A stretch of 64,000 bases of DNA from Armillaria gallica (lineage: Eukaryota; Basidiomycota; Agaricomycetes; Agaricales; Physalacriaceae). The DNA is taken from the NCBI GenBank assembly GCA_037576215.1, contig JBANDB010000001.1, forward strand, positions 6,758,001 to 6,822,000. Direction: 5' to 3'. Below, piece by piece: positions 24,201-33,259 of the stretch. The notes beneath the pieces are model-generated. The model saw nothing but the letters and a program-made list of their open reading frames with translations, was not told where the DNA came from and made no database searches. The position numbers were made by a program, and so were the translations under genes. Positions within the stretch are counted from its first letter, which is position 1, and every line of letters starts with the position of its first letter.

Positions 24201-26495
24201 CGTAGGAACCCCTCGCTTCTCCTTCATGCCTTGTCATGTGGATTCCTATTCAATACTACGGCTTGCACAGTATTCCAAGGGTGTAACCACTGATCGCAAT
24301 CGATCATCGGACCGAGATTGTATTGCTTCAATCAGTATGCGATCTTAATTAGCTATCTCGGCATCAAGTGTCGGTTATTCAGTTATTCCTAGGTTTAGTC
24401 ATGTTCTAGACTAAGTTCATTTTACTGTGTGTATCGTTGTGGACTTAGCAATCCTTTTCTAGGTTTATTCAAGTCGTCGAGATGACAAGTCATCTAGTCC
24501 TTCTGTGTTCTGCTTTATTGTTTGTATCTCATCTCGATGTGTCCCTTGGTTCTGACTGTAAATAGTCTTGTTTTGGGCAGGGAATAGCATTCAATGTTGA
24601 AGGCTTATAGAGTTGACTCATCTAGATGTCGCTTCTAAGTCCATTCTGACACTGTACTGCTCACTATCTTATGTAGTATACTAGCTATCAGTGTAAAGCC
24701 TTCACTATAGCTCTCTGTACCGCTTGTAGACTGCGCTATTTGATAGAAAATCGCAAAATCTACGGGTAGCCTGATACCAAGCATATCAGCGTTTGCAATC
24801 AGCATCCAAGACGGCACTGGCAGAATGGATGGCGAAGGTATCCAGCGTACGTGGGCACTACTGAACGCTTTGGCCAATTCAACGAAGGAAATGGGACCTG
24901 GCTCGAGACACGACACATTGGACGACCATTTTGCGTATCATAACTTCATGAAAACTATTCTCCTTGGTATGTACATCGACGGAATCAAGTATTGGCCACT
25001 AACTAATGGTCAACAGGTGCTCTACTGCACCGTAGGGTCATGGAAGCAGAGGTTCAAGTCGTCGCTCATCAAAAGTACCACGACGATTTCACCAATGCCC
25101 TACCGAGTGCTGATTATGCCAGGGATTGGACAACTCTGGTCTGCGCATGGGATCATGACCAGTCAAAACCGAGTCCCTATGTTTCCATTGCTGAACGTAT
25201 GTGCAGGAGTGAGACTTTGGCTGGATCTGATACATGAACAATAGATGTGACCAAGGCAGACATGAAGTTCAAGCTGAAGGAGGAGGAGCGCAAGAGCAAG
25301 GAGCGAGGAGAAGTGCCAATTCATGAGATCAGCGCAACTTCCTGCTTGGGTCTTGGTTTGCTGATTGAGGATTCTCAGTGAGTATCATTCAGTACGAGGC
25401 ATTGCCAGGGTTTGATGTGATATTAAGGCGACGTCTTTCTGCTCTCTCATCTGGGGAAGGCAAACTGTCTGGTTCCCTAGTGGCCAATTTAGAACAATGC
25501 CGCTCAACGCTGCGCAGGCAAATTGCTCAGTTTCAGGAGCTCCAGGTCATTTACATGCCAGGGGCATTGGTTCGACACGAGAGGATGGTATCAGAGTCTA
25601 TGGTGGAAATTGAGCCAGAGGATGATAGGCTATGGCTCCCTTCTGAGCTAAGTGCAGCTGTTCGTGCTGCCTCCTGTCACCCTGGATTGGCAGAGAGGGA
25701 GGCTCTACTATGTGAGGCTCAGTGCTTTGATGCGCTGGCTGCGATATGATCTTCAATGAGAGTGGAGGCAGCCATTTATGATTTTCGCTGAGCTAACCTA
25801 CGAGGACAGGAGGCGCTTGGCCGTGCTGTGGATGTCCTCAATGCGTGGAAAGAAAAGCGCACGCTGGCTGTAGGGAAGTACCAGAAGGCTCGCAAGGCTT
25901 TGCTGGTGTTGAGAGGCGAAGACAATTGGATGGAGGACCTACAGGAATTGCGTGATAAGGACATGTCTACGATGTACGGCGCCGTGTTGGACAATGAAGA
26001 GGTCGCTACGGAGGCACCTGGAGAACGAAATCGCAAGAGACGGCGTGTGCCAGAAGATAAACAGTCAGAGAGGGAGGTATCATGGATATGGCAGTCGGAA
26101 GGTAGCCTGGGTGCAGGCGACAATGCTAATAACCTTGAAGGTATGGTGGCAGACTCTTGGACCTGAATATGACCTAATATCCATTCGTAGATGTGCGTGT
26201 ACATTGGCTGAGGAGCCATGCAAGAACGAAGTGATGGGAAGAGGAGAAGGAGCTTCTGTGTGAGGAGCAATGCCGCGTCCTAGCTACATTGCGTTGGCGA
26301 GCGCTTTGGTGGGCGGCTAAGGGAGACGGCTGGCCAGATTTGAGTCTGGATATAGCAGAGGGTGTGCATGCGTATGCCGCCCAACAGCATGATGCAAACC
26401 ATCAGCTGGGCATGAGCTTTGTGCATCTGTGGAAGATGGAGTATATAGAACCATTGGAGGATGTTTATGAGTCTGATGATGATAATGTTGAGTAG
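21216..26495 (+). pseudogene. KDZ transposase, interrupted
   Basis: The N-terminus is basic (RKAKPRLYHANKSTVW). The CxC2-type Cys cluster reads RCPGCGSADTVF, a TGA stop (21683-21685, expected Arg), then CDTCARGMMLCEACCLGEH. A CxC core partner follows (HLQLGHINGS, then GMHEVDVQYCAC). The catalytic domain has FVSYDIACQWGVNF with the key Asp, PKLHAKAHKLTCQ, and, after the 1660-bp insertion, DGTGRMDGEGIQRTW with the key Glu and KEMGPGSRHDTLDDHF. The helical C-terminus ends EGVHAYAAQQHDANHQ and a DDDNVE tail (stop near 26493). KDZ proteins cut and paste large DNA transposons. The insertion, the stop and several frame changes make it inactive now. Confidence 0.88.
23129..24788. mobile_element. Orphan 1.66-kb element inside the KDZ transposase
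   Basis: The ends form a 14-bp inverted repeat: TGATGTGCTTGGTA (left) and the complement of TGATATGCTTGGTA (right). A 4-bp target copy, GCGT, flanks it (23125-23128, 24789-24792). Removal rejoins TCQAAF to AISIQDGTGRMDGEG in frame. Inside are a near-perfect hairpin (TCTAGATTG/CAATCTAGA at about 23170), a CA run, and three or more repeats of ACAAAGAGTACACAGACTC near 23570-23650. No coding domain. TG...CA ends fit an LTR, but the long TIR is more like a DNA element. Confidence 0.65.
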
Positions 26496-26773
26496 TAGCT
26501 AGAATACAAAAATTACAATTATGCCAAGCAGCCGATTTTGCCGTGTCTGGAATTGGGTAAGCAAAAATAAACAGGTAGAGGGATTTTAGGTGCTTCCTCT
26601 AAAAATTAGCAGGCACCGTAGTTTTGTAGGGAGTTACCTTACACGGTGGGACAGGGGAATGCTGATCAGCATTGCAGAATGGCATTGAGGATCTTTACTG
26701 ACCAGCATTGAAAATGCCATTGGGTTCAATGCTAATTAGCAGACAGAATGGCATGTCTGTGCAGCATGGGGTG
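26496..26773. repeat. Right subterminal region of the KDZ transposon
   Basis: After the transposase stop, the last 120 bp hold AATGCTGATCAGCATT, CTGACCAGCATTG, AATGCTAATTAGCAGA and repeated GAATGGCAT motifs, then the terminal CTGTGCAGCATGGGGTG. The palindromes resemble those at the left end and are likely transposase-binding sites. Confidence 0.6.
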
Positions 26774-26780
26774 TTTGACG

Positions 26781-28149
26781 AAGAAGAATGGCGATGCCAT
26801 TGGTGACTTGGAAGGTCGGATTCTTCCGCTGGCTAAGTTTTCGTCCAGGAACTTGTCCAATTCTTCCTGTTCAGCTCAATTTAGCAGGTAGACTTTACAG
26901 TCAAGATTGGCGTTCACATTCGGAATGAGTTCGATAGCATGGTCCCATGGTTTCGGTTCAGGGAGTTCATCAAAGCTTTCTTTGCTGAATAAGTCTTTGA
27001 AGTCTCGGCACCACTTGGGAACCATTTCTTCGAACGTTTTAACTTCCTTTTCCGTGTTTGCTCTGGCTGCTAGGTCGTTGGCCACGTGTCGCATCACTCT
27101 GATATGAATAGCTTCTTCAAAGCTTATCGCAAGGATGGTGTCACCTTCTTCAAGTTCTTCGTCCCACTTATTGTATGGATCCACATCCGGCAATGGGATT
27201 GGAGTATGATGGCACTGGCATCAGGCGAAGATCATTTTCCCGGTCTGCCAATTGCTTAGTGGGTTGTGCCACACTAGCCAATCATGTCTGAGGAAGATGT
27301 CATAATCTTTCAGGTCGGTGATGGCTAGGTCTAGGCACTCGGTATGATCCCCGATGATGATACGTAATTGAGCGAAGGCTATGATTTGCCCTGCACTGTT
27401 TTTTGATCCATCCGCATTATATACAGTGATGGGTGCCGCTGTTGCATGAGCAGGGATATTATGTTTCTCGATGAAGGCCCTGTTGATGGCACTACTAGTG
27501 CAACCACTGTCGATCAGAGCCAAGGAGGCAAGGCGAATATGGCTCCCCAATACCCCGACTTGGACGTCGGTTGTTAGGGCCTTCTTGCCTCTGCTTAGCC
27601 GGCAAATGTAGCGCCTGCGTTGTCGGAGCTCGTCCATCCGCTCCAGTGCATTGATGTGGGTGGCCTTCCTTAAGCCATTGATCATCTCATCGATCACCTC
27701 CTCGATCCTCATCTTATGGATCCAGTTTTTTAGGATCGCTCTGGCTTCCGACTCGGTCCTCACCTCCTTGATACCTCATAACGTCCATTCTGCTTCAAAC
27801 GGTTTGAGCCACATATGTGGGACCTTCTCAGTCTTCGCACCGGAACCTGTTGGTTCAGCTACTGTCGACTGGGTCACCTCAGGTGCTACAAGGGGTTTTT
27901 GGTTAGTTTTCTGACTCAGCCTGAAACTAGTATCGTCCTCATCATCAGGAACCTCCTCGACTCTTACTGAGTGCCCTCTATTCACCACCTGGGCGCTAGC
28001 GGCTTCCTGTCCCGCGGCTTTGCTCTTGTGCTTGGGCTTGGTCAGGGCTGTTGCGCATCCAACGGTTTTTGTCACATGCACATCTTCGTCGGGATCGCAT
28101 AGGGGGGTGTCTCGCCGATCCCCATTGGAGGAATCGGATTGCCAGCTTT
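26781..28149 (-). pseudogene. Gypsy gag end, protease and start of RT
   Basis: From 28149 down: a charged linker (RVEEVPDDEDDTSF), a helical part (NWIHKMRIEEVIDEMINGL), then the retropepsin with the catalytic LIDSGCTSSAI and the typical DYDIFLRHDWLVWHNP. A linker with DLFSKESFDELPEPKPWDHA leads to [17 protein letters not shown] and MASPFFFVK, where the 14-kb KDZ element interrupts RT. A TGA at 27221-27223 sits where Arg (CGA) is expected after the protease. Confidence 0.92.
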
Positions 28150-28294
28150 GGCTGCTAGATTTCTACTTAAATAGTGTTAGTTGACACACACTGAAAAGAC
28201 AATATAAGTGTCAGTTGAAAATATTCAATTTCTCAGGATTATATGGTATATTAGTCAGCAGAGCAACTCTTAACATCATGACATTATCAGAAAA

Positions 28295-28395
28295 TCCCAG
28301 CAGACCCGGGAATTGAACCCAGGATCTTAAAAAGATTTATAATAATGTCACATGACTTTTCCAAGCAGACATGCTAATCACTGTACCATACTGGC
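28295..28395 (-). pseudogene. tRNA-like sequence, left end of copy 2
   Basis: Exact mirror of 30616-30716. The minus strand has GGTACAGTGATTAGCATG (A box) and GGGTTCAATTCCCGGG (T arm/B box), with CCAG/CTGG end pairing. It points outward. Confidence 0.6.
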
Positions 28396-30615
28396 ATTAT
28401 ATATTTATGTAATCATCACTCTATATGACCTCCCTCTCTTAGATTTATAATATCCCAATTGAGCCCTCCCTTTGGTGCGCTTTGTTGCGCTTTTTTTTCC
28501 TTATTGGGTTGGTCAAATCGGCCCATCAATTGCACCTAGAATTAGCTCTCCTATGGCATTGATGGCATCAATATCAGGCTATTTTCGGACAAAATTCGCA
28601 TTTTGGCTCATTTTGGGCTTCCTCAGGCTACTGGGTGGGTCAGGGGATGGTACTAGTATATGCCTAAACATAAATAGCATAAAAGCGAACCCTCTGGTGA
28701 GGTATGGGGGCCCTGGGGAGGGGGTAAAAAGGGTAAAATAGTGTAAAATAGCGGAAAATCACCGAAAATTCGCGTTTTGGGGGTACTACGTGCATCAGAT
28801 CGCTTCGAATACTTGACCAATGAATTCCTTGACCTTTAAAACCCCCAAACCGCCCCTCCACAGTACATGTGGCGCATTTTATAGCTAGGCATAATCGGGA
28901 AAATAGGCTTTTTATAGTACTGCATACATTGGATCGCTCCGGGGATGCTACCAATCGATTTCTACACTATATAAACCCTAGAATACATCTTCATATGCTA
29001 TATATGACCACCGGAATGCGATGAAAAATGGGGGATTGGGGGGGAAACACGGTTTATTTTGTTTTCTGGCCATCGCGTCGGTCTGGGGACATCACCAATC
29101 GATTCCTCGACCTTTAAAACCCCCAAGCGACTCTTGGTTACATTTATGGGGTCTCAGGAACGATGGCAATAATGATGTAACAGTTTAGGAGGAGCACATA
29201 GGAAAACTCGCATTTCTGAGCTTCAGAGAACTTCGGAGTTGTTACCAATGGATTCCTTGACCTTGAAAACACCCAGAACACCCCAGGAACAAAAGATTAG
29301 GGTGATCAGAAATGTATTGGCAGAGATATAAGGAGATCTTTCTGAAAAAAAGGAGGAGCACCCCCCAGATTTCAGGTTTCTGGTCATCCCATGGCCTGGG
29401 AACTATCATATTCGGATTCCTGGACCCAAAAAACATAAGACTCATCTATCATCCATGGGGTTCATGTATCAAAACTCCGAAGTAATGAGTGTGCTCTCAT
29501 TTATGCACAAAGTTATGTTGTCTGCAAGGATCATGCACTAGTAAAAATGAGCCCCATGGATGATAGATGAGTCTTATGTTTTTTGGGTCCAGGAATCCGA
29601 ATATGATAGTTCCCAGGCCATGGGATGACCAGAAACCTGAAATCTGGGGGGTGCTCCTCCTTTTTTTCAGAAAGATCTCCTTATATCTCTGCCAATACAT
29701 TTCTGATCACCCTAATCTTTTGTTCCTGGGGTGTTCTGGGTGTTTTCAAGGTCAAGGAATCCATTGGTAACAACTCCGAAGTTCTCTGAAGCTCAGAAAT
29801 GCGAGTTTTCCTATGTGCTCCTCCTAAACTGTTACATCATTATTGCCATCGTTCCTGAGACCCCATAAATGTAACCAAGAGTCGCTTGGGGGTTTTAAAG
29901 GTCGAGGAATCGATTGGTGATGTCCCCAGACCGACGCGATGGCCAGAAAACAAAATAAACCGTGTTTCCCCCCAATCCCCCATTTTTCATCGCATTCCGG
30001 TGGTCATATATAGCATATGAAGATGTATTCTAGGGTTTATATAGTGTAGAAATCGATTGGTAGCATCCCCGGAGCGATCCAATGTATGCAGTACTATAAA
30101 AAGCCTATTTTCCCGATTATGCCTAGCTATAAAATGCGCCACATGTACTGTGGAGGGGCGGTTTGGGGGTTTTAAAGGTCAAGGAATTCATTGGTCAAGT
30201 ATTCGAAGCGATCTGATGCACGTAGTACCCCCAAAACGCGAATTTTCGGTGATTTTCCGCTATTTTACACTATTTTACCCTTTTTACCCCCTCCCCAGGG
30301 CCCCCATACCTCACCAGAGGGTTCGCTTTTATGCTATTTATGTTTAGGCATATACTAGTACCATCCCCTGACCCACCCAGTAGCCTGAGGAAGCCCAAAA
30401 TGAGCCAAAATGCGAATTTTGTCCGAAAATAGCCTGATATTGATGCCATCAATGCCATAGGAGAGCTAATTCTAGGTGCAATTGATGGGCCGATTTGACC
30501 AACCCAATAAGGAAAAAAAAGCGCAACAAAGCGCACCAAAGGGAGGGCTCAATTGGGATATTATAAATCTAAGAGAGGGAGGTCATATAGAGTGATGATT
30601 ACATAAATATATAAT

Positions 30616-30716
30616 GCCAGTATGGTACAGTGATTAGCATGTCTGCTTGGAAAAGTCATGTGACATTATTATAAATCTTTTTAAGATCCTGGGTTCAATT
30701 CCCGGGTCTGCTGGGA
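30616..30716 (+). pseudogene. tRNA-like sequence, right end of copy 2
   Basis: Same sequence as 12329-12428 at nearly every base: A box, long central region, and B box GGTTCAATTCC. It points outward. Confidence 0.6.
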
Positions 30717-30870
30717 TTTTCTGATAATGTCATGATGTTAAGAGTTGCTCTGCTGACTAATATACCATATAATCCTGAGAAATTGAATATTTTCAACTGA
30801 CACTTATATTGTCTTTTCAGTGTGTGTCAACTAACACTATTTGATCTGTTAAAGTAGCAGCTATAGGTGC

Positions 30871-32500
30871 TTGTGGGGGTGGTACTGGAAGTGCGCATTG
30901 AATACCGAAAAGTACATGTCGCACTGCGAGAAGAACCAGGCGATGTTGTTTGATTCGCTGTTGAAGTTCTCGGGTACTCTGACCATCTCGGGCCTTAGCA
31001 CAGCCCATGGTCCTTGGTTATCGTTAGCAAGCACCCATGGCACAGGAGGGTCTGGTGGTCCAGGCAGTGCCAGGTATCAAGGCAGCGCCCATCTCTGAGA
31101 GACGGCGGGTGGTCCCGGTGGCGGTCCAGGTGGTGGTTGCGGCTTGTTAGGCAGTTGAGGCACATTTGATGGTCCTGCACCGTCATCAGCATTGGCGGCA
31201 GCAAAGAGTCTGGGTGGCACTTGTGTGCCTGGCGGTCTATAGCCTCATGGATATGCATAGCTTGATGCTGCTGTGGCGTAACCTGGTTGCCATCTGGGAT
31301 ACTCTGGTACAGGAACCTGCGGTGGAGGCACCAGTGGTTCGTCCTCCATTGGTTCCGGTGTGAACGACAGGGGCAGCAGATCGATCTTGGGTTTCTGATA
31401 TTGAGCAGGTACCTCAGTCTTGCAATCATGATGAATCATATTATAGGTGAGGCAGGCAAAATGAGCGGCTTCCTCCTTCAATATATAGCTATATCTGTAA
31501 TGCCCGTAATCCCTCCCAGCCAGCGTCAAGGCCCAATCTTGATCCACTAGTAATTCTTGCCTGAAGTGCTCAAAGAGCTCCTCTAGGCCCGCGTTGAGAA
31601 GTACACGGGGAATTTGGACCAGTTTGCCTGTCAACAACAGGTACAGGGCCTGGGCAATGGTTATCGGGGTGGTCAGCTGGGGGAGTATTCGGGACCTCAG
31701 GGGTGGGGACAGGGGAGGGAGAGGGACTCCTTCTCCCAATGATGCCATTGACATACTCCTCTGCAGGGAGTACCTCGGTCTTGGAACTAGAGGCAGAGTG
31801 GTAGATGGTCTCTCCTCTGCTGTCGATGCGCAGGATGTCACGGGCATCGAGCCTTCCTACTGCCTCATCGATCCTTCTGAATTCTGCCGCCTGCTCAGCT
31901 TCTGCTCTCCTCCTGTTGCGGTCATACTGATTGAGCCCATCCACGCCAACACAGTAGTACTCATCAAGCTCCTGCACGACATCAGCGGCTGGCCTTGGCA
32001 GTTCCCTTCTTCTCCTTGGAATGGCAAGTCTGTTTGACGCCTCTGGGGTTCCTCAAGGAGGGAACTCCGGCATAGACTGTCTGGTGGGCTCTGGCAGAGT
32101 GGGGGATCGCATTGTGATTCGTACTGGGGTATCCCAGTAGTGAGGGGCGGCATAGAGGTTTGCGTGATAGGGGAAGAAGGCAGTATAGGGGAGATTGAGG
32201 TTGTCCCAGATGAGGTCGAGCTCAGAAGTGGAGCTGACACTGATTTCATAGGGGTCCAGGGTGGCTGCTGGTACCCTGCTACCCCCAGGACGACTGCTGG
32301 CAGGTTGCTCTGTGGCTGGGGATGCTCCAGGGCCCATTCATCCCAGGCCAAGTTGGACGAGGTATCTTGCCAGGTCTGCTGCAGTGGGAACGGCTCGTAC
32401 TGCTGGATGGGGGGTAGTACCGGCGGACTTGTGAGAGGAGGGGCTGGTAGAAATCTGGATAAAGGGGAGTCTTGCTCCAGTAGAACCTCCATCGCTTCCT
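30871..32500 (-). pseudogene. Gypsy gag, decayed
   Basis: On the minus strand from about 32.4 kb: a Pro-rich N-terminal region, a helical stretch (YDRNRRRAEAEQAAEFRRI), a Ser/Pro linker, then GLEELFEHFRQELLVDQDW and EEAAHFACLTYNMIHH in another frame. After a further Pro-rich linker comes ENFNSESNNIAWFFSQCDM, the capsid-like start typical of fungal Gypsy gag. At least one frame change (near 31690) and a stop (near 32058) are present. The rest of gag, including any zinc knuckle, is missing at the palindromic insertion. Confidence 0.75.
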
Positions 32501-32823
32501 TCCTGAACGCCGACCTTCATCTCCCCAGGAATGTCTTCTTCATCTCTCCTGTTGAAGCAAGGGTGCTAGTTGACTGCTGGTGCTTGTGGCGGTACGGGTG
32601 GGTAGAAGTGCGCCAGTGGTGGCTGCTGTGGGATGACATAGTTTAAAGACAGTGGGGGATACTGAATCCTTCTGTTGCGTCTTCAACGAGTTGTCCTCTG
32701 GTAGTGTATAATAGCCAATACGAGGGTTGCTGAAAAGAACGCTAGACCAACACCGAGGTAGACTGCTGATAAGATGATCTCGAGTGAGGTCGACATGTAG
32801 GCTCCAGTTAAGGAGCAAGGGTA

Positions 32824-32836
32824 AGCTTCAAGCTAA
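32824..32836 (-). promoter_or_regulatory. Primer-binding site, self-priming type
   Basis: One nucleotide inside the 5' LTR the minus strand reads TTAGCTTGAAGCT. This is the exact complement of AGCTTCAAGCTAA inside the LTR (32985-32997), placed about 257 nt from the LTR start, where a transcript could begin. Tf1-like elements prime on the 5' end of their own mRNA in this way. No match to a tRNA 3' end is evident next to the LTR. Confidence 0.55.
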
Positions 32837-32837
32837 T

Positions 32838-33254
32838 TATTAAACCTGAACTCCTATCAAGGGTAAATAATGGCTGTCTCGCATTCAGGCAGTCACCATC
32901 AAGTCCCTTAAACAATAGGCGTTAAGGTAGAGTCCTTAGCTTTTCCCATGTAGAATTAAGCAATAGTTTCAGTATAGATTAAAGTTAGCTTGAAGCTGGG
33001 GTACATACAGTGAGAGCTACTACTTAAGTATTCAAAGTGAGGGTTCTAATAATAGACCATGTAAGAAAGATAAAGTTCACAAGCATGCGATGTTGGAGCG
33101 AGAATGTAGGAGCACGCAATAGCGAAGCGAGGTTGCACGACATTGGAGAGATAACATGGGAACGATGTCTTGCAGCTCGGTTTCCCCTGTGGACAGTGGC
33201 CCGGTCGGTCCAGTTGATAAGATAAGATAAGGAGAAAATGAATAAATTGTAACA
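32838..33254 (-). repeat. Gypsy 5' LTR
   Basis: Pair of the LTR at 6325-6740, about 96% identical by my hand count. Its outer end is followed by the target copy GCATC (33255-33259). On the minus strand an AT-rich ACTTAAGTAG lies some 30 nt before the putative transcript start. Confidence 0.95.
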
Positions 33255-33259
33255 GCATC

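Larger units (their letters stand above)
12793..26773. mobile_element. 14.0-kb KDZ DNA transposon with cargo genes
   Basis: It lies inside Gypsy RT between imperfect 7-bp target copies TTTGATG (12786-12792) and TTTGACG (26774-26780). KDZ elements are known to make 8-bp duplications, so the true one may be a decayed 8-mer. Terminal inverted repeats: CAACCCATGCAGCAG (left) and CACCCCATGCTGCAC (right, read inward). The palindrome GCTGATCAGC recurs 34 bp from the left end (12827-12836) and 103 bp from the right end (26661-26670). Deleting the insertion plus one target copy restores FFFVKKKDGK in frame. Inside are the KDZ transposase and four other genes. The transposase is broken, so it can no longer move by itself. 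Confidence 0.82.
28150..30870. mobile_element. Near-perfect palindromic element with tRNA-like ends (copy 2)
   Basis: Left arm 28169-29460 and right arm 29552-30842 are reverse complements over about 1.29 kb. The only difference I found is one base in a G/C homopolymer near 29040/29970; the spacer is 91 bp (29461-29551). Short asymmetric ends (GGCTGCTAGATTTCT and the complement of GCACCTATAGCTGCTAC) match those of the element at 10964-12588, whose interior corresponds to one arm. Each end has TGT(C/T)AGTTGA motifs and an outward tRNA-like sequence. It sits in Gypsy gag, with gag sequence apparently missing across the site. No transposase. It could be a true fold-back duplication or an assembly inversion. 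Confidence 0.85.
6325..33254 (-). mobile_element. Gypsy/Ty3 chromodomain LTR retrotransposon, nested host
   Basis: Two direct LTRs (6325-6740 and 32838-33254) in the same orientation enclose gag, protease, reverse transcriptase, RNase H, integrase and chromodomain pieces, all on the minus strand in the expected order. A 5-bp target duplication, GCATC, flanks the outer ends (6320-6324 and 33255-33259). On the minus strand the LTR begins TGTTACA and ends TTTAATA, and a purine-rich tract (GAGGGGGTAA) lies just inside the 3' LTR. Four insertions split it; subtracting them leaves about 6.9 kb, normal for a Gypsy element. Coding parts carry stops and frameshifts, so it is dead. Confidence 0.93.

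Noticed and set aside
1..26495. The KDZ pieces at 1-1.7 kb and 21-26 kb as one element
   Set aside because: Both contain the same DGEG motif and C-terminal domain, and the second lies within its own terminal repeats, so they are two copies.
12793..26773. TET/JBP dioxygenase gene, expected with some KDZ elements
   Set aside because: No HxD...H pattern or TET/JBP-like block was found among the cargo frames.
28472..30539. Identical short frames in both arms of the palindrome as duplicated genes
   Set aside because: They are identical only because the DNA is palindromic; the sequences are low-complexity with no domain, and the sister copy does not preserve them well.
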